This document shows, in pieces, positions 1 through 6,814 of a DNA stretch of 64,000 nt; position 1 is the first letter of the stretch; the number at the start of each line of letters is the position of its first letter. The notes under the pieces are model-generated. The model was given only the letters and a program-made list of their open reading frames with translations. It was not told the origin of the DNA and did no database searches. The DNA is from Acetoanaerobium noterae (GTDB taxonomy: Bacteria > Bacillota > Clostridia > Peptostreptococcales > Filifactoraceae), in the NCBI RefSeq assembly GCF_900168025.1, contig NZ_FUYN01000005.1, positions 146,858-210,857 of the forward strand, in the 5' to 3' direction. Both the position numbers and the translations under genes were made by a program.

Positions 1-609
1 TAATTTTTTAGAATACCAATAAAATCTATGACCCATTTTTTCACGAGTAGCACACCAGGTACTTATTTGAATAAACAATTCAATTCCAAAAATTAACCTT
101 AAGAAGAAAGCAATCAAGAAACCAGTATCGCCATTATTACGAAGCTTCCTATGGATGTTCTTATATTCAACAAGATATCTGATATCATGAACAAGCATAC
201 GATCGTACTGGGTAACAAAGTAAACATCATAACCTAAATGACGATGCTGAGAGAAGAAAGTAAGCCAGTCCTTAACATAATCAGGGTTTTCAGTTCTCAT
301 TCTTTTACACACAGTAGGAGAAAGAAGTTCCTGAATTTCATCAAATACTATAAGTGTCTGTCCTTCAATTCCTTTTTTATGATATTTCTTAGCATATTCA
401 AAGAGATAATAAGGATTCTGTATTTGAGCATAAGTAGGAGCAAACAAAAGCTTTCCATCATTCTTTCCCTGCCTGCATACATAATCAGGATTAACCGACA
501 TATTACAACAAATAACATTTCTTTTTTTTACTCTAATTTCAAAAAGTATTTCTTTAGCAACCATCAAAGATTTTCCACTTCCTGGAGTACCACAAAATAG
601 AGTAATCAT
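1..609 (-). CDS. Zot/pI-like inovirus assembly ATPase (partial, C-terminus outside window)
   Basis: Inner-membrane ATPase that drives assembly and extrusion of filamentous phage. The visible 203 residues show a Walker A motif GTPGSGKS at residues 7-14, a Walker B stretch TLIVFDE at about 85-91 followed by IQE, and the conserved Zot-type segment around residues 120-134 (SQHRHLGYDVYFVTQ). A hydrophobic stretch follows near residues 163-181. The ATG at 607-609 follows a GGGGG ribosome site and overlaps the stop of the tiny upstream ORF (ATGA), indicating translational coupling. The family (pI/Zot, PF05707) and its role are established; assignment here rests on the motifs plus position at the end of a structural-gene module, as in filamentous phages. 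The gene is cut by the window edge, not by mutation as far as can be seen. Confidence 0.85.
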   Translation of the reverse strand, partial: MITLFCGTPGSGKSLMVAKEILFEIRVKKRNVICCNMSVNPDYVCRQGKNDGKLLFAPTYAQIQNPYYLFEYAKKYHKKGIEGQTLIVFDEIQELLSPTVCKRMRTENPDYVKDWLTFFSQHRHLGYDVYFVTQYDRMLVHDIRYLVEYKNIHRKLRNNGDTGFLIAFFLRLIFGIELFIQISTWCATREKMGHRFYWYSKKL

Positions 610-710
610 ATTAAAACCCCCAAAATCAAAAACATTAAAATCAAAAAAATAAAGTAAGTAATTAATAAATCAAAACCAATTCTTCTGAGATAATCAATTA
701 ATTTACTCAA
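606..710 (-). CDS. tiny single-pass membrane protein of inovirus module
   Basis: A 34-residue ORF starting at TTG (710), overlapping the end of the pVI-like gene and ending in an ATGA overlap with the Zot gene. The sequence is a short basic N-terminus (SKLIDYLRRIG) followed by one long hydrophobic helix. Filamentous phages encode such tiny membrane proteins (pVII/pIX caps or pXI-type assembly partners). Size, topology, tight overlaps on both sides and position just before pI suggest one of these roles, but homology cannot be judged at this length. The TTG start has AGGTGG about 11 nt upstream. Confidence 0.5.
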   Translation of the reverse strand: MSKLIDYLRRIGFDLLITYFIFLILMFLILGVLI

Positions 711-963
711 TAGCTTTTACCCACCTAAGAATAATTTGATATAAATAAAACCCTGCAATAGCAACGAGCCAAAGAGAAAAAACACCAAGTATTTTATTAA
801 CAGGAACAAGCCAATTCAAATATGATAGATTCTTAGATACAGAAGCAGGCATTTCTATAGCTTGAAAAGGGGAATTAGGGAGCAATGACAAGAAAAGCCT
901 GATAATATCGCCCAAAGATTCAATAGCTACATTTATGACCCAAATAATCGCATTTAAAAGCAT
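703..963 (-). CDS. pVI-like minor coat / membrane protein of inovirus
   Basis: 86 residues with hydrophobic segments at about 1-30 and 50-80 and a short basic C-terminus. It lies between the pIII-like adhesin gene and the pI/Zot gene, the place gene VI holds in filamentous phages, where pVI with pIII closes the virion end. The ATG at 963 has a GGGGTGAT ribosome site and follows the pIII stop by four bases, so the genes are co-translated. Function is inferred from position and topology; no motif proves it. Confidence 0.6.
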   Translation of the reverse strand: MLLNAIIWVINVAIESLGDIIRLFLSLLPNSPFQAIEMPASVSKNLSYLNWLVPVNKILGVFSLWLVAIAGFYLYQIILRWVKAIE

Positions 964-967
964 ATAA

Positions 968-2383
968 TCACCCCTTAATCAAACCTCTAGTTGCTAGAAT
1001 CAAACCAACCACAAAACCAATAAGAACGAAAAATCTAGTTATTTCAGCAAATTCATCAAAAATAGCAAAGTCCCAAACTATAGGATATTCATCACCAAAA
1101 AAAGTTAAAGAAAAAGTAAAAACAGGCGGAACAGGTGGAGCAGAAAAAGCAACTACTGCATCTCTTAAATCCCACGGAATACAAAATGGAAATTTATTAG
1201 TAATTGGAACGTTAAGAGGGCTAAAATCGATTTTACTAACTGTATCAGGAATAAAAAGTTTCTTTATAGGATTTATAATTCGCTCAGGCAGCTGCTTAAT
1301 TCCATTACTAATTTCTGTCAAATTAGGAGTATAATCTTTAGGCTGAGTTAAGGTTTCAGGTGCTGGAACAGGAGTAACAGGCACACTAGGAACAAGAGGA
1401 GTAGATGGAAAAATAGGAAGTCCAGTTTCAGGATCTAGAAATGGAAGTCCAGTTTCAGGATTGATAAGAGGGTCACCATCAGGATTTAGTATTGGGTTAG
1501 TAACTTCATCAGGAACAGGCTCAACATATTCACCAGGTATAACAGGAACTTCAACAGGGGATTCAATTCCAGTAGTTGTTAATGGCATAGTAACAGTTTG
1601 CATACCAGTATAAGGGCTAGTCCAATTAAGATTAAAATCTCCAGTAGGTAAAGTAATTTGAGTTTTAGTTTCATCAACTATATTATCAGTAATTATAGAT
1701 GTTATTTTAAAATAAGAAACGATATCTAAAGGGTCAATTATAGTCATACCCTGATAATATAGATTTCCATTTGGTTTAAATTGATAAGTATATAGATAAT
1801 AATAATGATTATTTATTGACTTATAATTAGAGTATTTCCCATCTTTAACAGTAATTCTATATCCATCATCATAATCCTTATTAGCAATTGCTAAATAAGT
1901 GTAATAAGGATTATTAACAGCAAAAATTCTGTATTCATCAACTTGTTGAGAAACTAAAAAATTTATCATATTAAATGAAATTTCATCTGGACTAGTTTCA
2001 TTTGATACCAAATCTTTTAGTTTATTAAATAAGTTATCAATTAAAGAATCAGGTACAGGAATTGCAATTTGACGGGGTTCAGGTTTAGGAGGTTCAGTTC
2101 CAAACTTTGCATCAGCCTTAGCACGTCTTATTTGATAATCGATAATATCATAAAAACCACCGTCAGGGTTTCCAGTATAAGTTCCGTATTCTTCTTCAAT
2201 CCATCTTTGACGTTCCTGAGCATTCTTAAATTCAACACCCATATACGTAAGAATTAAAGTTATATAAGTATAAACCTCATAAGAAGTAACTCCAATAGTA
2301 ACAGGGTCAGCATAAGCAGGCTTAGAATAAGTATTAAATAATATAGTAAATATCATAATAAATGATAGAATTGTCTTTTTCAA
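968..2383 (-). CDS. pIII-like adsorption protein (secreted, C-terminal anchor)
   Basis: 471 residues starting at TTG 2383 with a strong GGGGGTGAGA ribosome site. It has an N-terminal signal peptide (about residues 1-25, cleavage after AYA), a large extracellular part, a proline-rich linker around residues 275-350 containing tandem NPETGLP/DPETGLP-type units, and a single C-terminal membrane helix (about 447-467) ending in a short RGLIKG tail. This architecture (signal, surface domains, flexible linker, C-terminal anchor) and its place after the coat gene match the receptor-binding pIII protein of filamentous phages. The sequence is not recognisable as a known family, as is usual for these fast-evolving adhesins. 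Confidence 0.7.
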   Translation of the reverse strand: MKKTILSFIMIFTILFNTYSKPAYADPVTIGVTSYEVYTYITLILTYMGVEFKNAQERQRWIEEEYGTYTGNPDGGFYDIIDYQIRRAKADAKFGTEPPKPEPRQIAIPVPDSLIDNLFNKLKDLVSNETSPDEISFNMINFLVSQQVDEYRIFAVNNPYYTYLAIANKDYDDGYRITVKDGKYSNYKSINNHYYYLYTYQFKPNGNLYYQGMTIIDPLDIVSYFKITSIITDNIVDETKTQITLPTGDFNLNWTSPYTGMQTVTMPLTTTGIESPVEVPVIPGEYVEPVPDEVTNPILNPDGDPLINPETGLPFLDPETGLPIFPSTPLVPSVPVTPVPAPETLTQPKDYTPNLTEISNGIKQLPERIINPIKKLFIPDTVSKIDFSPLNVPITNKFPFCIPWDLRDAVVAFSAPPVPPVFTFSLTFFGDEYPIVWDFAIFDEFAEITRFFVLIGFVVGLILATRGLIKG

Positions 2384-2405
2384 AATCTCACCCCCAAATT
2401 AAAAA

Positions 2406-2431
2406 GGAGTAGGGAATAAAATCCCTACTCC
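2406..2431 (-). terminator. Rho-independent terminator between coat and pIII genes
   Basis: Perfect 10-bp stem (GGAGTAGGGA / TCCCTACTCC) with a 6-nt loop, followed on the minus strand by TTTTT. It sits just after the major coat gene and before the pIII-like gene, the same place as the central terminator of classical filamentous phages, where it makes coat transcripts far more abundant than pIII transcripts. Confidence 0.85.
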
Positions 2432-2452
2432 CTTTAAGTAGTTAAATAAAAA

Positions 2453-2728
2453 CTATTTTGCACCTTTATTAGTTAGAGAAGTGAAGAATTGCATCCCATA
2501 CTTCCAAACTAAGAATATTGCAATAATACCAACAGCAATAGGAGCAATGCCCGCAACAGTTGCTTCAAATTCTGTTTTAACACCTTCCATAGCAGTAGTC
2601 ATTCCAGCAGAAGCACCAGATCCAGTTTCACTAGCAAAAGCCATAGGTGCAGATAATACCATTATTGATAGAGCAGTTAAGCAAGTCTTGAAAGTTTTAC
2701 CTTTTAAAAGATTTTTTAATTTTTCCAT
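2453..2728 (-). CDS. major coat protein (pVIII-like)
   Basis: 91-residue precursor. Residues 1-32 form a signal peptide with a basic N-terminus (KLKNLLKGKTFKT), a hydrophobic core and cleavage after AFA. The mature 59 residues follow the pVIII plan: a small, partly acidic amphipathic N-terminus (SETGSGASAG..TEFEATVAG), one hydrophobic helix (IAPIAVGIIAIFLVW) and a C-terminus with lysines (TSLTNKGAK). The ATG at 2728 is chosen because GGAGG lies 8 nt upstream; an in-frame TTG further upstream falls inside that ribosome site. A strong terminator follows. Function inferred from architecture and gene order. Confidence 0.8.
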   Translation of the reverse strand: MEKLKNLLKGKTFKTCLTALSIMVLSAPMAFASETGSGASAGMTTAMEGVKTEFEATVAGIAPIAVGIIAIFLVWKYGMQFFTSLTNKGAK

Positions 2729-2789
2729 ACCAAATACCTCCAATCAAATTTTAAATTATTAATCTATGTTATTTCAGCTGAAAAATAAC

Positions 2790-2954
2790 CTATCTAAAAC
2801 GTATAGAGTGCATATATCCAAAACAAGCATTAATAATAAAGCCAGTACTAAAAGCAGATAAACATATTAAAGAACCATATACAGAAGCAGTTTGCCAAAG
2901 TTCAGTTAATTCAGTTGTTGAAAGCACTATATCAAATACTATAGGTTCTATCAT
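2790..2954 (-). CDS. small membrane protein of inovirus module
   Basis: 54-residue ORF whose ATG overlaps the stop codon of the preceding gene (ATGA at 2951-2954), so it is translationally coupled. It has an acidic N-terminal half (IEPIVFDIVLSTTELTELW) and one hydrophobic segment (SLICLSAFSTGFIINACFG) ending in basic residues. It lies directly upstream of the coat gene, like the small minor capsid proteins pVII and pIX in filamentous phages. No homology claim is possible. Confidence 0.55.
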   Translation of the reverse strand: MIEPIVFDIVLSTTELTELWQTASVYGSLICLSAFSTGFIINACFGYMHSIRFR

Positions 2955-3175
2955 TTTACATTACCTCTTAAAAAATTAGTTAATATAGTTAATCCAGTGA
3001 TTACAACAATCATAACCAATAAGAATGAATTACTTTTTTCCCAAAATATCAATTCTTTTAATAACTCTTGATTATTAGAAAGGTATTGATTAACATTGAC
3101 TAGATGCTCTGAATAATCAGTTGTAATTTCAGTAGTTTCAATGTTTTCAGATAGAGTAGGGGAGATATCAGACAT
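2951..3175 (-). CDS. small membrane protein of inovirus module
   Basis: 74 residues: an acidic, Thr/Ser-rich N-terminus, a polar middle and one C-terminal membrane helix (LLVMIVVITGLTILTNFL) with a short basic tail. It starts one base after the stop of the ssDNA-binding-like gene with GGTGAT as ribosome site and overlaps the next small gene by four bases. Type I topology would place the acidic part outside. Probably a minor virion or assembly protein; not recognised by sequence. Confidence 0.6.
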   Translation of the reverse strand: MSDISPTLSENIETTEITTDYSEHLVNVNQYLSNNQELLKELIFWEKSNSFLLVMIVVITGLTILTNFLRGNVK

Positions 3176-3176
3176 T

Positions 3177-3491
3177 TTATATCACCATAAGTTGTCCCAT
3201 ATCAAGAGCCTTAATAATTAAAGCATCATCTAATCTTACTTTTGCATTTCCTGCATAATCAAAATATACATCAAGTTCTAAATCACAAATTGCAGGAAGA
3301 GAACCTTCAAGATTAAAACCAATCTTTTTAGCTAAAGGCAAAGAAATATTCATCTGGCCGACTACCATTCCAATTATATTTTTATCTTGAATATCATCTG
3401 AAATATACCAAATTCTAGCAAATTGAACAGGTTTCCCATCATTACCAATAAAATCAAAAGGTTTACAAGCAAGAACTAATACACGTTTCAT
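3177..3491 (-). CDS. candidate phage ssDNA-binding protein (pV-like)
   Basis: 104 residues, mostly beta-rich, with no membrane segment. The start is the ATG at 3491, which follows GGAGGTG; an in-frame TTG at 3506 lies inside that site and is rejected. Position immediately before the virion genes is where filamentous phages carry the ssDNA-binding protein that coats new single strands before packaging. Size and soluble character fit; the sequence itself shows no diagnostic motif, so this is an inference from context. Confidence 0.5.
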   Translation of the reverse strand: MKRVLVLACKPFDFIGNDGKPVQFARIWYISDDIQDKNIIGMVVGQMNISLPLAKKIGFNLEGSLPAICDLELDVYFDYAGNAKVRLDDALIIKALDMGQLMVI

Positions 3492-3511
3492 AAAAAGCAC
3501 CTCCAAATAAA

Positions 3512-3679
3512 TTATAAATTTTCATTTTTAACAACTTCACTATAAATTTTATGTTTTAAATCTTTATAGGCATCAACAACATCAGGATTAAAATTATTAG
3601 AAATTCTTATAGTTTCAACAGCAGGCAATAAATCAAATAATATTTCTAATTGCTCTTGAGTAATATCTAAATTCACCAT
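3512..3679 (-). CDS. small hypothetical phage protein
   Basis: 55 residues starting at the ATG at 3679, preceded by GGAGGTTG (an upstream in-frame TTG is inside this site). Acidic and helical in appearance (DITQEQLEILFDLLPAVETI). Regularly spaced within the inovirus operon, but no function can be assigned. Confidence 0.6.
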   Translation of the reverse strand: MVNLDITQEQLEILFDLLPAVETIRISNNFNPDVVDAYKDLKHKIYSEVVKNENL

Positions 3680-3695
3680 ATAAACAACCTCCAAA

Positions 3696-3986
3696 TTATT
3701 TAAATTTAACTAAATCATTAACATAAGTTTGAGCAGTAAGCAAAGAATTATAATTAAAAGTAAACATACCAACATCAGTTTCAACAGTTACAATAGCGAA
3801 AATATCACGCACACAAAGATAAGGTCTAATATCATTAACAGTAATATTTATATTTCTAAAAAAATTAATAAATGCATTATGAAGAGTATTTTTATAAAAA
3901 AAGTCGTGGAAAGATTCAAATTTCAATATTTCACAATAAACTTCAATAGGATTAATAAGCAAATAAATCACAACCTTCGATATCAT
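3696..3986 (-). CDS. hypothetical phage protein
   Basis: 96 residues, aromatic-rich (FESFHDFFYKNTLHNAFINFF), with no membrane helix and no recognised motif. The ATG at 3986 overlaps the end of the preceding gene by about 35 bases and lacks a clear ribosome site. A TTG at 3962, about 11 nt after an AAGG sequence, is an alternative start that would nearly remove the overlap. Part of the leftward inovirus operon. Confidence 0.5.
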   Translation of the reverse strand: MISKVVIYLLINPIEVYCEILKFESFHDFFYKNTLHNAFINFFRNINITVNDIRPYLCVRDIFAIVTVETDVGMFTFNYNSLLTAQTYVNDLVKFK

Positions 3987-4230
3987 CAATAAAATTATAA
4001 AGTGTTAGATCATATTTATTTTTGAAATGGTCAAAGATAACTTGATACTTAGATTTAGATAACATTGTATCTGTATTTCCATAACAAATATTTTTTAATC
4101 GTTCAGGATTAACATGCTGCAGTAAAGATAAGAAAGCGCCATATTGCTTTGTTAAATGATTTACTTTAGAATAGAAGTAGTCATCAAGGTTATCAAAATA
4201 TTTTTTTTTGCAATCTTTAAGGTTTTTCAA
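3952..4230 (-). CDS. hypothetical protein, first visible gene of the inovirus operon
   Basis: 92 residues from a TTG at 4230, rich in Lys, Tyr and Asp, soluble, not recognised. The reading frame is open some distance upstream and no good ribosome site precedes the TTG, so the true start is uncertain. It is the first gene of the leftward phage module and faces away from the recombinase gene at 4387. Possibly an early or regulatory protein; that is a guess from position. Confidence 0.45.
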   Translation of the reverse strand: MKNLKDCKKKYFDNLDDYFYSKVNHLTKQYGAFLSLLQHVNPERLKNICYGNTDTMLSKSKYQVIFDHFKNKYDLTLYNFIDDIEGCDLFAY

Positions 4231-4300
4231 CTGGTTTTTAAATGTATATTTAGGGAATAGTTTGAATAGATTTTTACTTACAGTGCATTTTAGCGAATTA

Positions 4301-4330
4301 TTACTATTCTGTTTAAATCTAGCTTATAAT
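4301..4330 (+). promoter_or_regulatory. candidate promoter of the XerS-like gene
   Basis: A perfect -10 TATAAT at 4325-4330 with a weak -35 (TTACTA at 4301-4306, 18-bp spacer), about 55 bases upstream of the recombinase start codon. The region 4231-4386 between the phage operon and the recombinase holds no other recognisable feature. Confidence 0.45.
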
Positions 4331-4386
4331 ATACTTGTCACCTTTTATTGGTCTAAAAAAATTAACTTAAGCTGGAGGTTTATTTC

Positions 4387-5502
4387 ATGATAAAAATACA
4401 TAACAAATCTGACAAACCAGATAATATTGTTGCCAAACAACACCATATAATAGATAAATGTATAGAAATCGAAACTGCTCTGCCTCATTTTATGAAAGAT
4501 TATTTTATATATTTAAAAAATGCAGTTTCTTTATCTACAAGGCTTGCCTACCTCGAAGATATAGAATTTTTTTTAAAGTATTTAATTAGTAACGATGAAT
4601 CATACATACATTTAAATAACCTGTCTGAAATTACTATAGAACAATTTTCTAAGTTGAAAGCTAGAGATATTAACTATTTTATTGGAGAATACTGTACAAG
4701 ATACTTAAAATCAATAAATGGAAATGATTATTTATTTAAAAATGACAATAGATCTTTAGCTAGAAAAAAATCCTCTCTATCCTCTTTGTTTAAGTATATG
4801 TATAGAAATAATCAATTGGAAAATAACATAACTGATGGTTTTAATCCAATAAAATTGCCAAAACCTCAACCAGATGCTATAAAGAAGCTAGCAGTTGACG
4901 AGGTTGCCATTATGCTAGATATTGTATCCACAGGAGAAGGATTGACAGATAAAGAAAAAATATATTGGGAAAAGACTAAATTAAGAGATAAAGCTATTTT
5001 GCTTTTCTTTGTAACCTATGGACTTAGATTGTCTGAAATTCAGCAATTGAATTTGTCATCATTTAATTATGGCCGTGACGAATTTAAAATTTACAGAAAA
5101 AGATCTAAAGAAGCGTTAATGCCATTGAATTCAACGATAAAAAAAGCTTTAGATGATTATATATCCTGCGAACGACCAAATTCTGACTTACTTGATGAAA
5201 ATAATGAGGATGCTCTTTTTTTATCCATACAAAATAAACGGCTAACAATGAAAGCTATCAGAGAGCTTGTAAAGAAATATACTTCTCTTGCTATGGGTAC
5301 TACTAGGGATAAAGGGTATAGTCCACATAAATTAAGAGCAACTGCAGCAAGCTCTCTTATTGACTATGGGTTTTCTATTTATGATGTTAAGACTTTACTT
5401 GATCATGAAAATATAACTACTACACAATTATATTCAGCGCAAAGGAAAAATTTAAAAAGAGATATAATAAAGAATTTTGAATGGAATGATGAAAAAAAAT
5501 AA
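4387..5502 (+). CDS. XerS-like tyrosine recombinase
   Basis: 371-residue tyrosine recombinase. An N-terminal core-binding domain (about 30-165) precedes the catalytic domain, which keeps R214 (YGLRLSE), the beta-hairpin lysine (RKRSKEA), HKLR, the second His (LLDHEN) and the nucleophile Tyr (TTQLYS). The length and the layout of the N-terminal domain resemble the single-recombinase XerS group rather than the ~300-residue XerC/XerD. GCTGGAGG precedes the ATG. It could be a chromosomal Xer resolving dimers, or the integrase of the adjacent inovirus prophage. The first is favoured because a lexA/yneA unit lies directly downstream and inoviruses usually use host Xer enzymes. It ends at a terminator shared with the convergent LysM gene. 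Confidence 0.8.
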   Translation: MIKIHNKSDKPDNIVAKQHHIIDKCIEIETALPHFMKDYFIYLKNAVSLSTRLAYLEDIEFFLKYLISNDESYIHLNNLSEITIEQFSKLKARDINYFIGEYCTRYLKSINGNDYLFKNDNRSLARKKSSLSSLFKYMYRNNQLENNITDGFNPIKLPKPQPDAIKKLAVDEVAIMLDIVSTGEGLTDKEKIYWEKTKLRDKAILLFFVTYGLRLSEIQQLNLSSFNYGRDEFKIYRKRSKEALMPLNSTIKKALDDYISCERPNSDLLDENNEDALFLSIQNKRLTMKAIRELVKKYTSLAMGTTRDKGYSPHKLRATAASSLIDYGFSIYDVKTLLDHENITTTQLYSAQRKNLKRDIIKNFEWNDEKK

Positions 5503-5519
5503 AGCCGTAAGGCTTTATT
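5498..5519. terminator. bidirectional terminator
   Basis: Stem AATAAAGCC / GGCTTTATT with a GTAA loop, flanked by A-runs on one side and T-runs on the other. It lies between the stop codons of the convergent recombinase and LysM genes and overlaps the recombinase stop, so it can serve both. Confidence 0.8.
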
Positions 5520-5837
5520 TTAGTTGAAAGTACTTTCGATTGGAATGAGTAATTTTTGTCCTGGAATTACATTTAAGGATGTTAATTGATTTGCCTCTAC
5601 TATCTTTTCGATAAAATCTCTTGTATCATCGCTCGGGTTTTTATATCTAGTTGATATATCCCATAATGTATCTCCTGATAGTATAGTGTAGGTAGAATAT
5701 GATATTTGATTTGCTTCATTATTCTCACCTAGTGAATATATGCTAAAAACAGTGGAAATTAATATTATTAACAATAATATAGTTATGTTAACTTTGCTAT
5801 TTATATAATGTCTATTTTTTTTTCTTCTAGTTTTCAT
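5520..5837 (-). CDS. yneA: YneA-like LysM cell-division suppressor (SOS)
   Basis: 105 residues: a basic N-terminus (MKTRRKKNRH), one membrane helix (about 18-35, ITILLLIILISTVFSIYSL) and a C-terminal LysM domain (YTILSGDTLWDISTRYK..NPGQ-type ending VIPGQKLLIP). In Bacillus, YneA is made during the SOS response, sits outside the membrane and delays division. The ATG at 5837 has AAGGAGG upstream; longer in-frame starts would run into the LexA boxes. It is divergent from lexA and its promoter carries a LexA box in the spacer. The assignment combines architecture, synteny and operators; the gene symbol is by analogy. Confidence 0.8.
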   Translation of the reverse strand: MKTRRKKNRHYINSKVNITILLLIILISTVFSIYSLGENNEANQISYSTYTILSGDTLWDISTRYKNPSDDTRDFIEKIVEANQLTSLNVIPGQKLLIPIESTFN

Positions 5838-5866
5838 TTTTATCCTCCTTAGATATAAAACGTATA

Positions 5867-5880
5867 CGAACAGATGTTCT
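5867..5880. promoter_or_regulatory. LexA box 1
   Basis: CGAACAGATGTTCT matches the Gram-positive LexA consensus CGAAC-N4-GTTCG at all but the last base. It lies about 30 bases upstream of the yneA-like start codon, downstream of that gene's -10. Confidence 0.85.
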
Positions 5881-5886
5881 AATATC

Positions 5887-5916
5887 ATTATACTAGAACG
5901 TCTGTTCGTTAGTCAA
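5887..5916 (-). promoter_or_regulatory. promoter of the yneA-like gene
   Basis: On the minus strand TTGACT (5911-5916) and TATAAT (5887-5892) are separated by 18 bp. LexA box 2 fills the spacer, so LexA bound there would block RNA polymerase. Confidence 0.75.
5895..5908. promoter_or_regulatory. LexA box 2
   Basis: AGAACGTCTGTTCG, matching the LexA consensus on both half-sites (GAAC and GTTC with a 4-bp centre). It lies between the -35 and -10 of the yneA-like promoter. Confidence 0.85.
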
Positions 5917-5925
5917 TAGCAAATG

Positions 5926-5939
5926 TGAACAGATGTTTG
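5926..5939. promoter_or_regulatory. LexA box 3
   Basis: TGAACAGATGTTTG, one mismatch in the right half-site. It overlaps the likely -35 region of the lexA promoter, fitting autorepression. Confidence 0.75.
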
Positions 5940-5964
5940 TTTTTTTTGTTTCATATGTTATAAT
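5936..5964 (+). promoter_or_regulatory. lexA promoter
   Basis: A perfect TATAAT at 5959-5964 with a weak T-rich -35 (TTTGTT, 5936-5941) at 17-bp spacing. LexA box 3 overlaps the -35. Confidence 0.6.
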
Positions 5965-5997
5965 TGTTACTATAACAAAGATATGGAGGATGATATT

Positions 5998-6624
5998 ATG
6001 TATTCTAAAATAAATCAGAAGCAACTAGAAATATTATTATATATAAAAGAAGAAATTCAAAAAAAGGGATATCCGCCTTCTGTAAGAGAAATATGTTCTG
6101 CGGTTGATTTAAAATCCACCTCTACTGTGCATTCTCATCTGAATAAGCTGGAAGAGTATGGATACATTAAAAAAGACCCAACAAAACCAAGAGCAATTGA
6201 AGTTATTCTTTCGGATGATGAAGAAGGCTTTTATAGAAGAAGCTCAGTTGATATACCATTGCTAGGCGTAGTTACTGCAGGAGCTCCTATTCTGGCGGTA
6301 GAAAATATAGAAGAATTTTTGCCCATTCCTTCATCTTGGGTAAATAATGGAACATATTTCATGCTTAAGGTTAAAGGAGATAGCATGATTAATGCTGGAA
6401 TATATGATAAAGATACTATAATCGTAGAAAAAACTGAATATGCTAAAAATGGGGATATTGTAGTTGCTCTTATAAATGATGATGAAACAACTGTTAAACG
6501 TTTCTTTAAGGAAAAAAATAGGATTAGACTGCAACCTGAAAATGAAGCATACTCTCCTATTTATCCTGAAAATATCTCTATATTAGGGGTTGTTAAAACA
6601 CTTATAAGAACAGATGTATCTTAA
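5998..6624 (+). CDS. lexA: SOS repressor LexA
   Basis: 208 residues. The N-terminal winged helix-turn-helix (residues ~27-52, PPSVREICSAVDLKSTSTVH) recognises LexA boxes. The C-terminal S24 latent protease has the self-cleavage site Ala94-Gly95 (VVTAGAP), Ser129 (GDSM) and Lys167 (TVKRF). RecA-stimulated autocleavage lifts repression after DNA damage. The ATG at 5998 is chosen because GGAGG lies 8-10 nt before it; an ATG at 5983 is part of that ribosome site. Divergent from the yneA-like gene with three LexA boxes between them. Confidence 0.97.
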   Translation: MYSKINQKQLEILLYIKEEIQKKGYPPSVREICSAVDLKSTSTVHSHLNKLEEYGYIKKDPTKPRAIEVILSDDEEGFYRRSSVDIPLLGVVTAGAPILAVENIEEFLPIPSSWVNNGTYFMLKVKGDSMINAGIYDKDTIIVEKTEYAKNGDIVVALINDDETTVKRFFKEKNRIRLQPENEAYSPIYPENISILGVVKTLIRTDVS

Positions 6625-6713
6625 AAATAAAACAAGTAGCTTGTAAAAAAATTCTATAATAAGAGCTTCGCGTATAAGGATAAAATAATTTTGATATAAT
6701 CATAATAAAAAAT

Positions 6714-6738
6714 AAACCCACCTTGTTTTGGTGGGTTT
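6714..6738 (+). terminator. terminator downstream of lexA
   Basis: Perfect stem AAACCCACC / GGTGGGTTT with a 7-nt loop, followed by CGTTTGT. It lies 90 bases after lexA and before the convergent glutamine synthetase gene; the weak T-tract suggests it may act from both sides. The rest of 6625-6814 holds nothing recognisable. Confidence 0.7.
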
Positions 6739-6814
6739 CGTTTGTATTCATGAACTAAATACTTCTAAATTCAATAATGCGGGTATTTTGATTAAAACGT
6801 TATATTGGGATAAT

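Noticed and set aside
238..600. Plus-strand open frame of about 120 codons over the Zot gene
   Set aside because: It is the complement of the Walker A/B-containing Zot coding sequence; it has no ribosome site and an unlikely, low-complexity composition.
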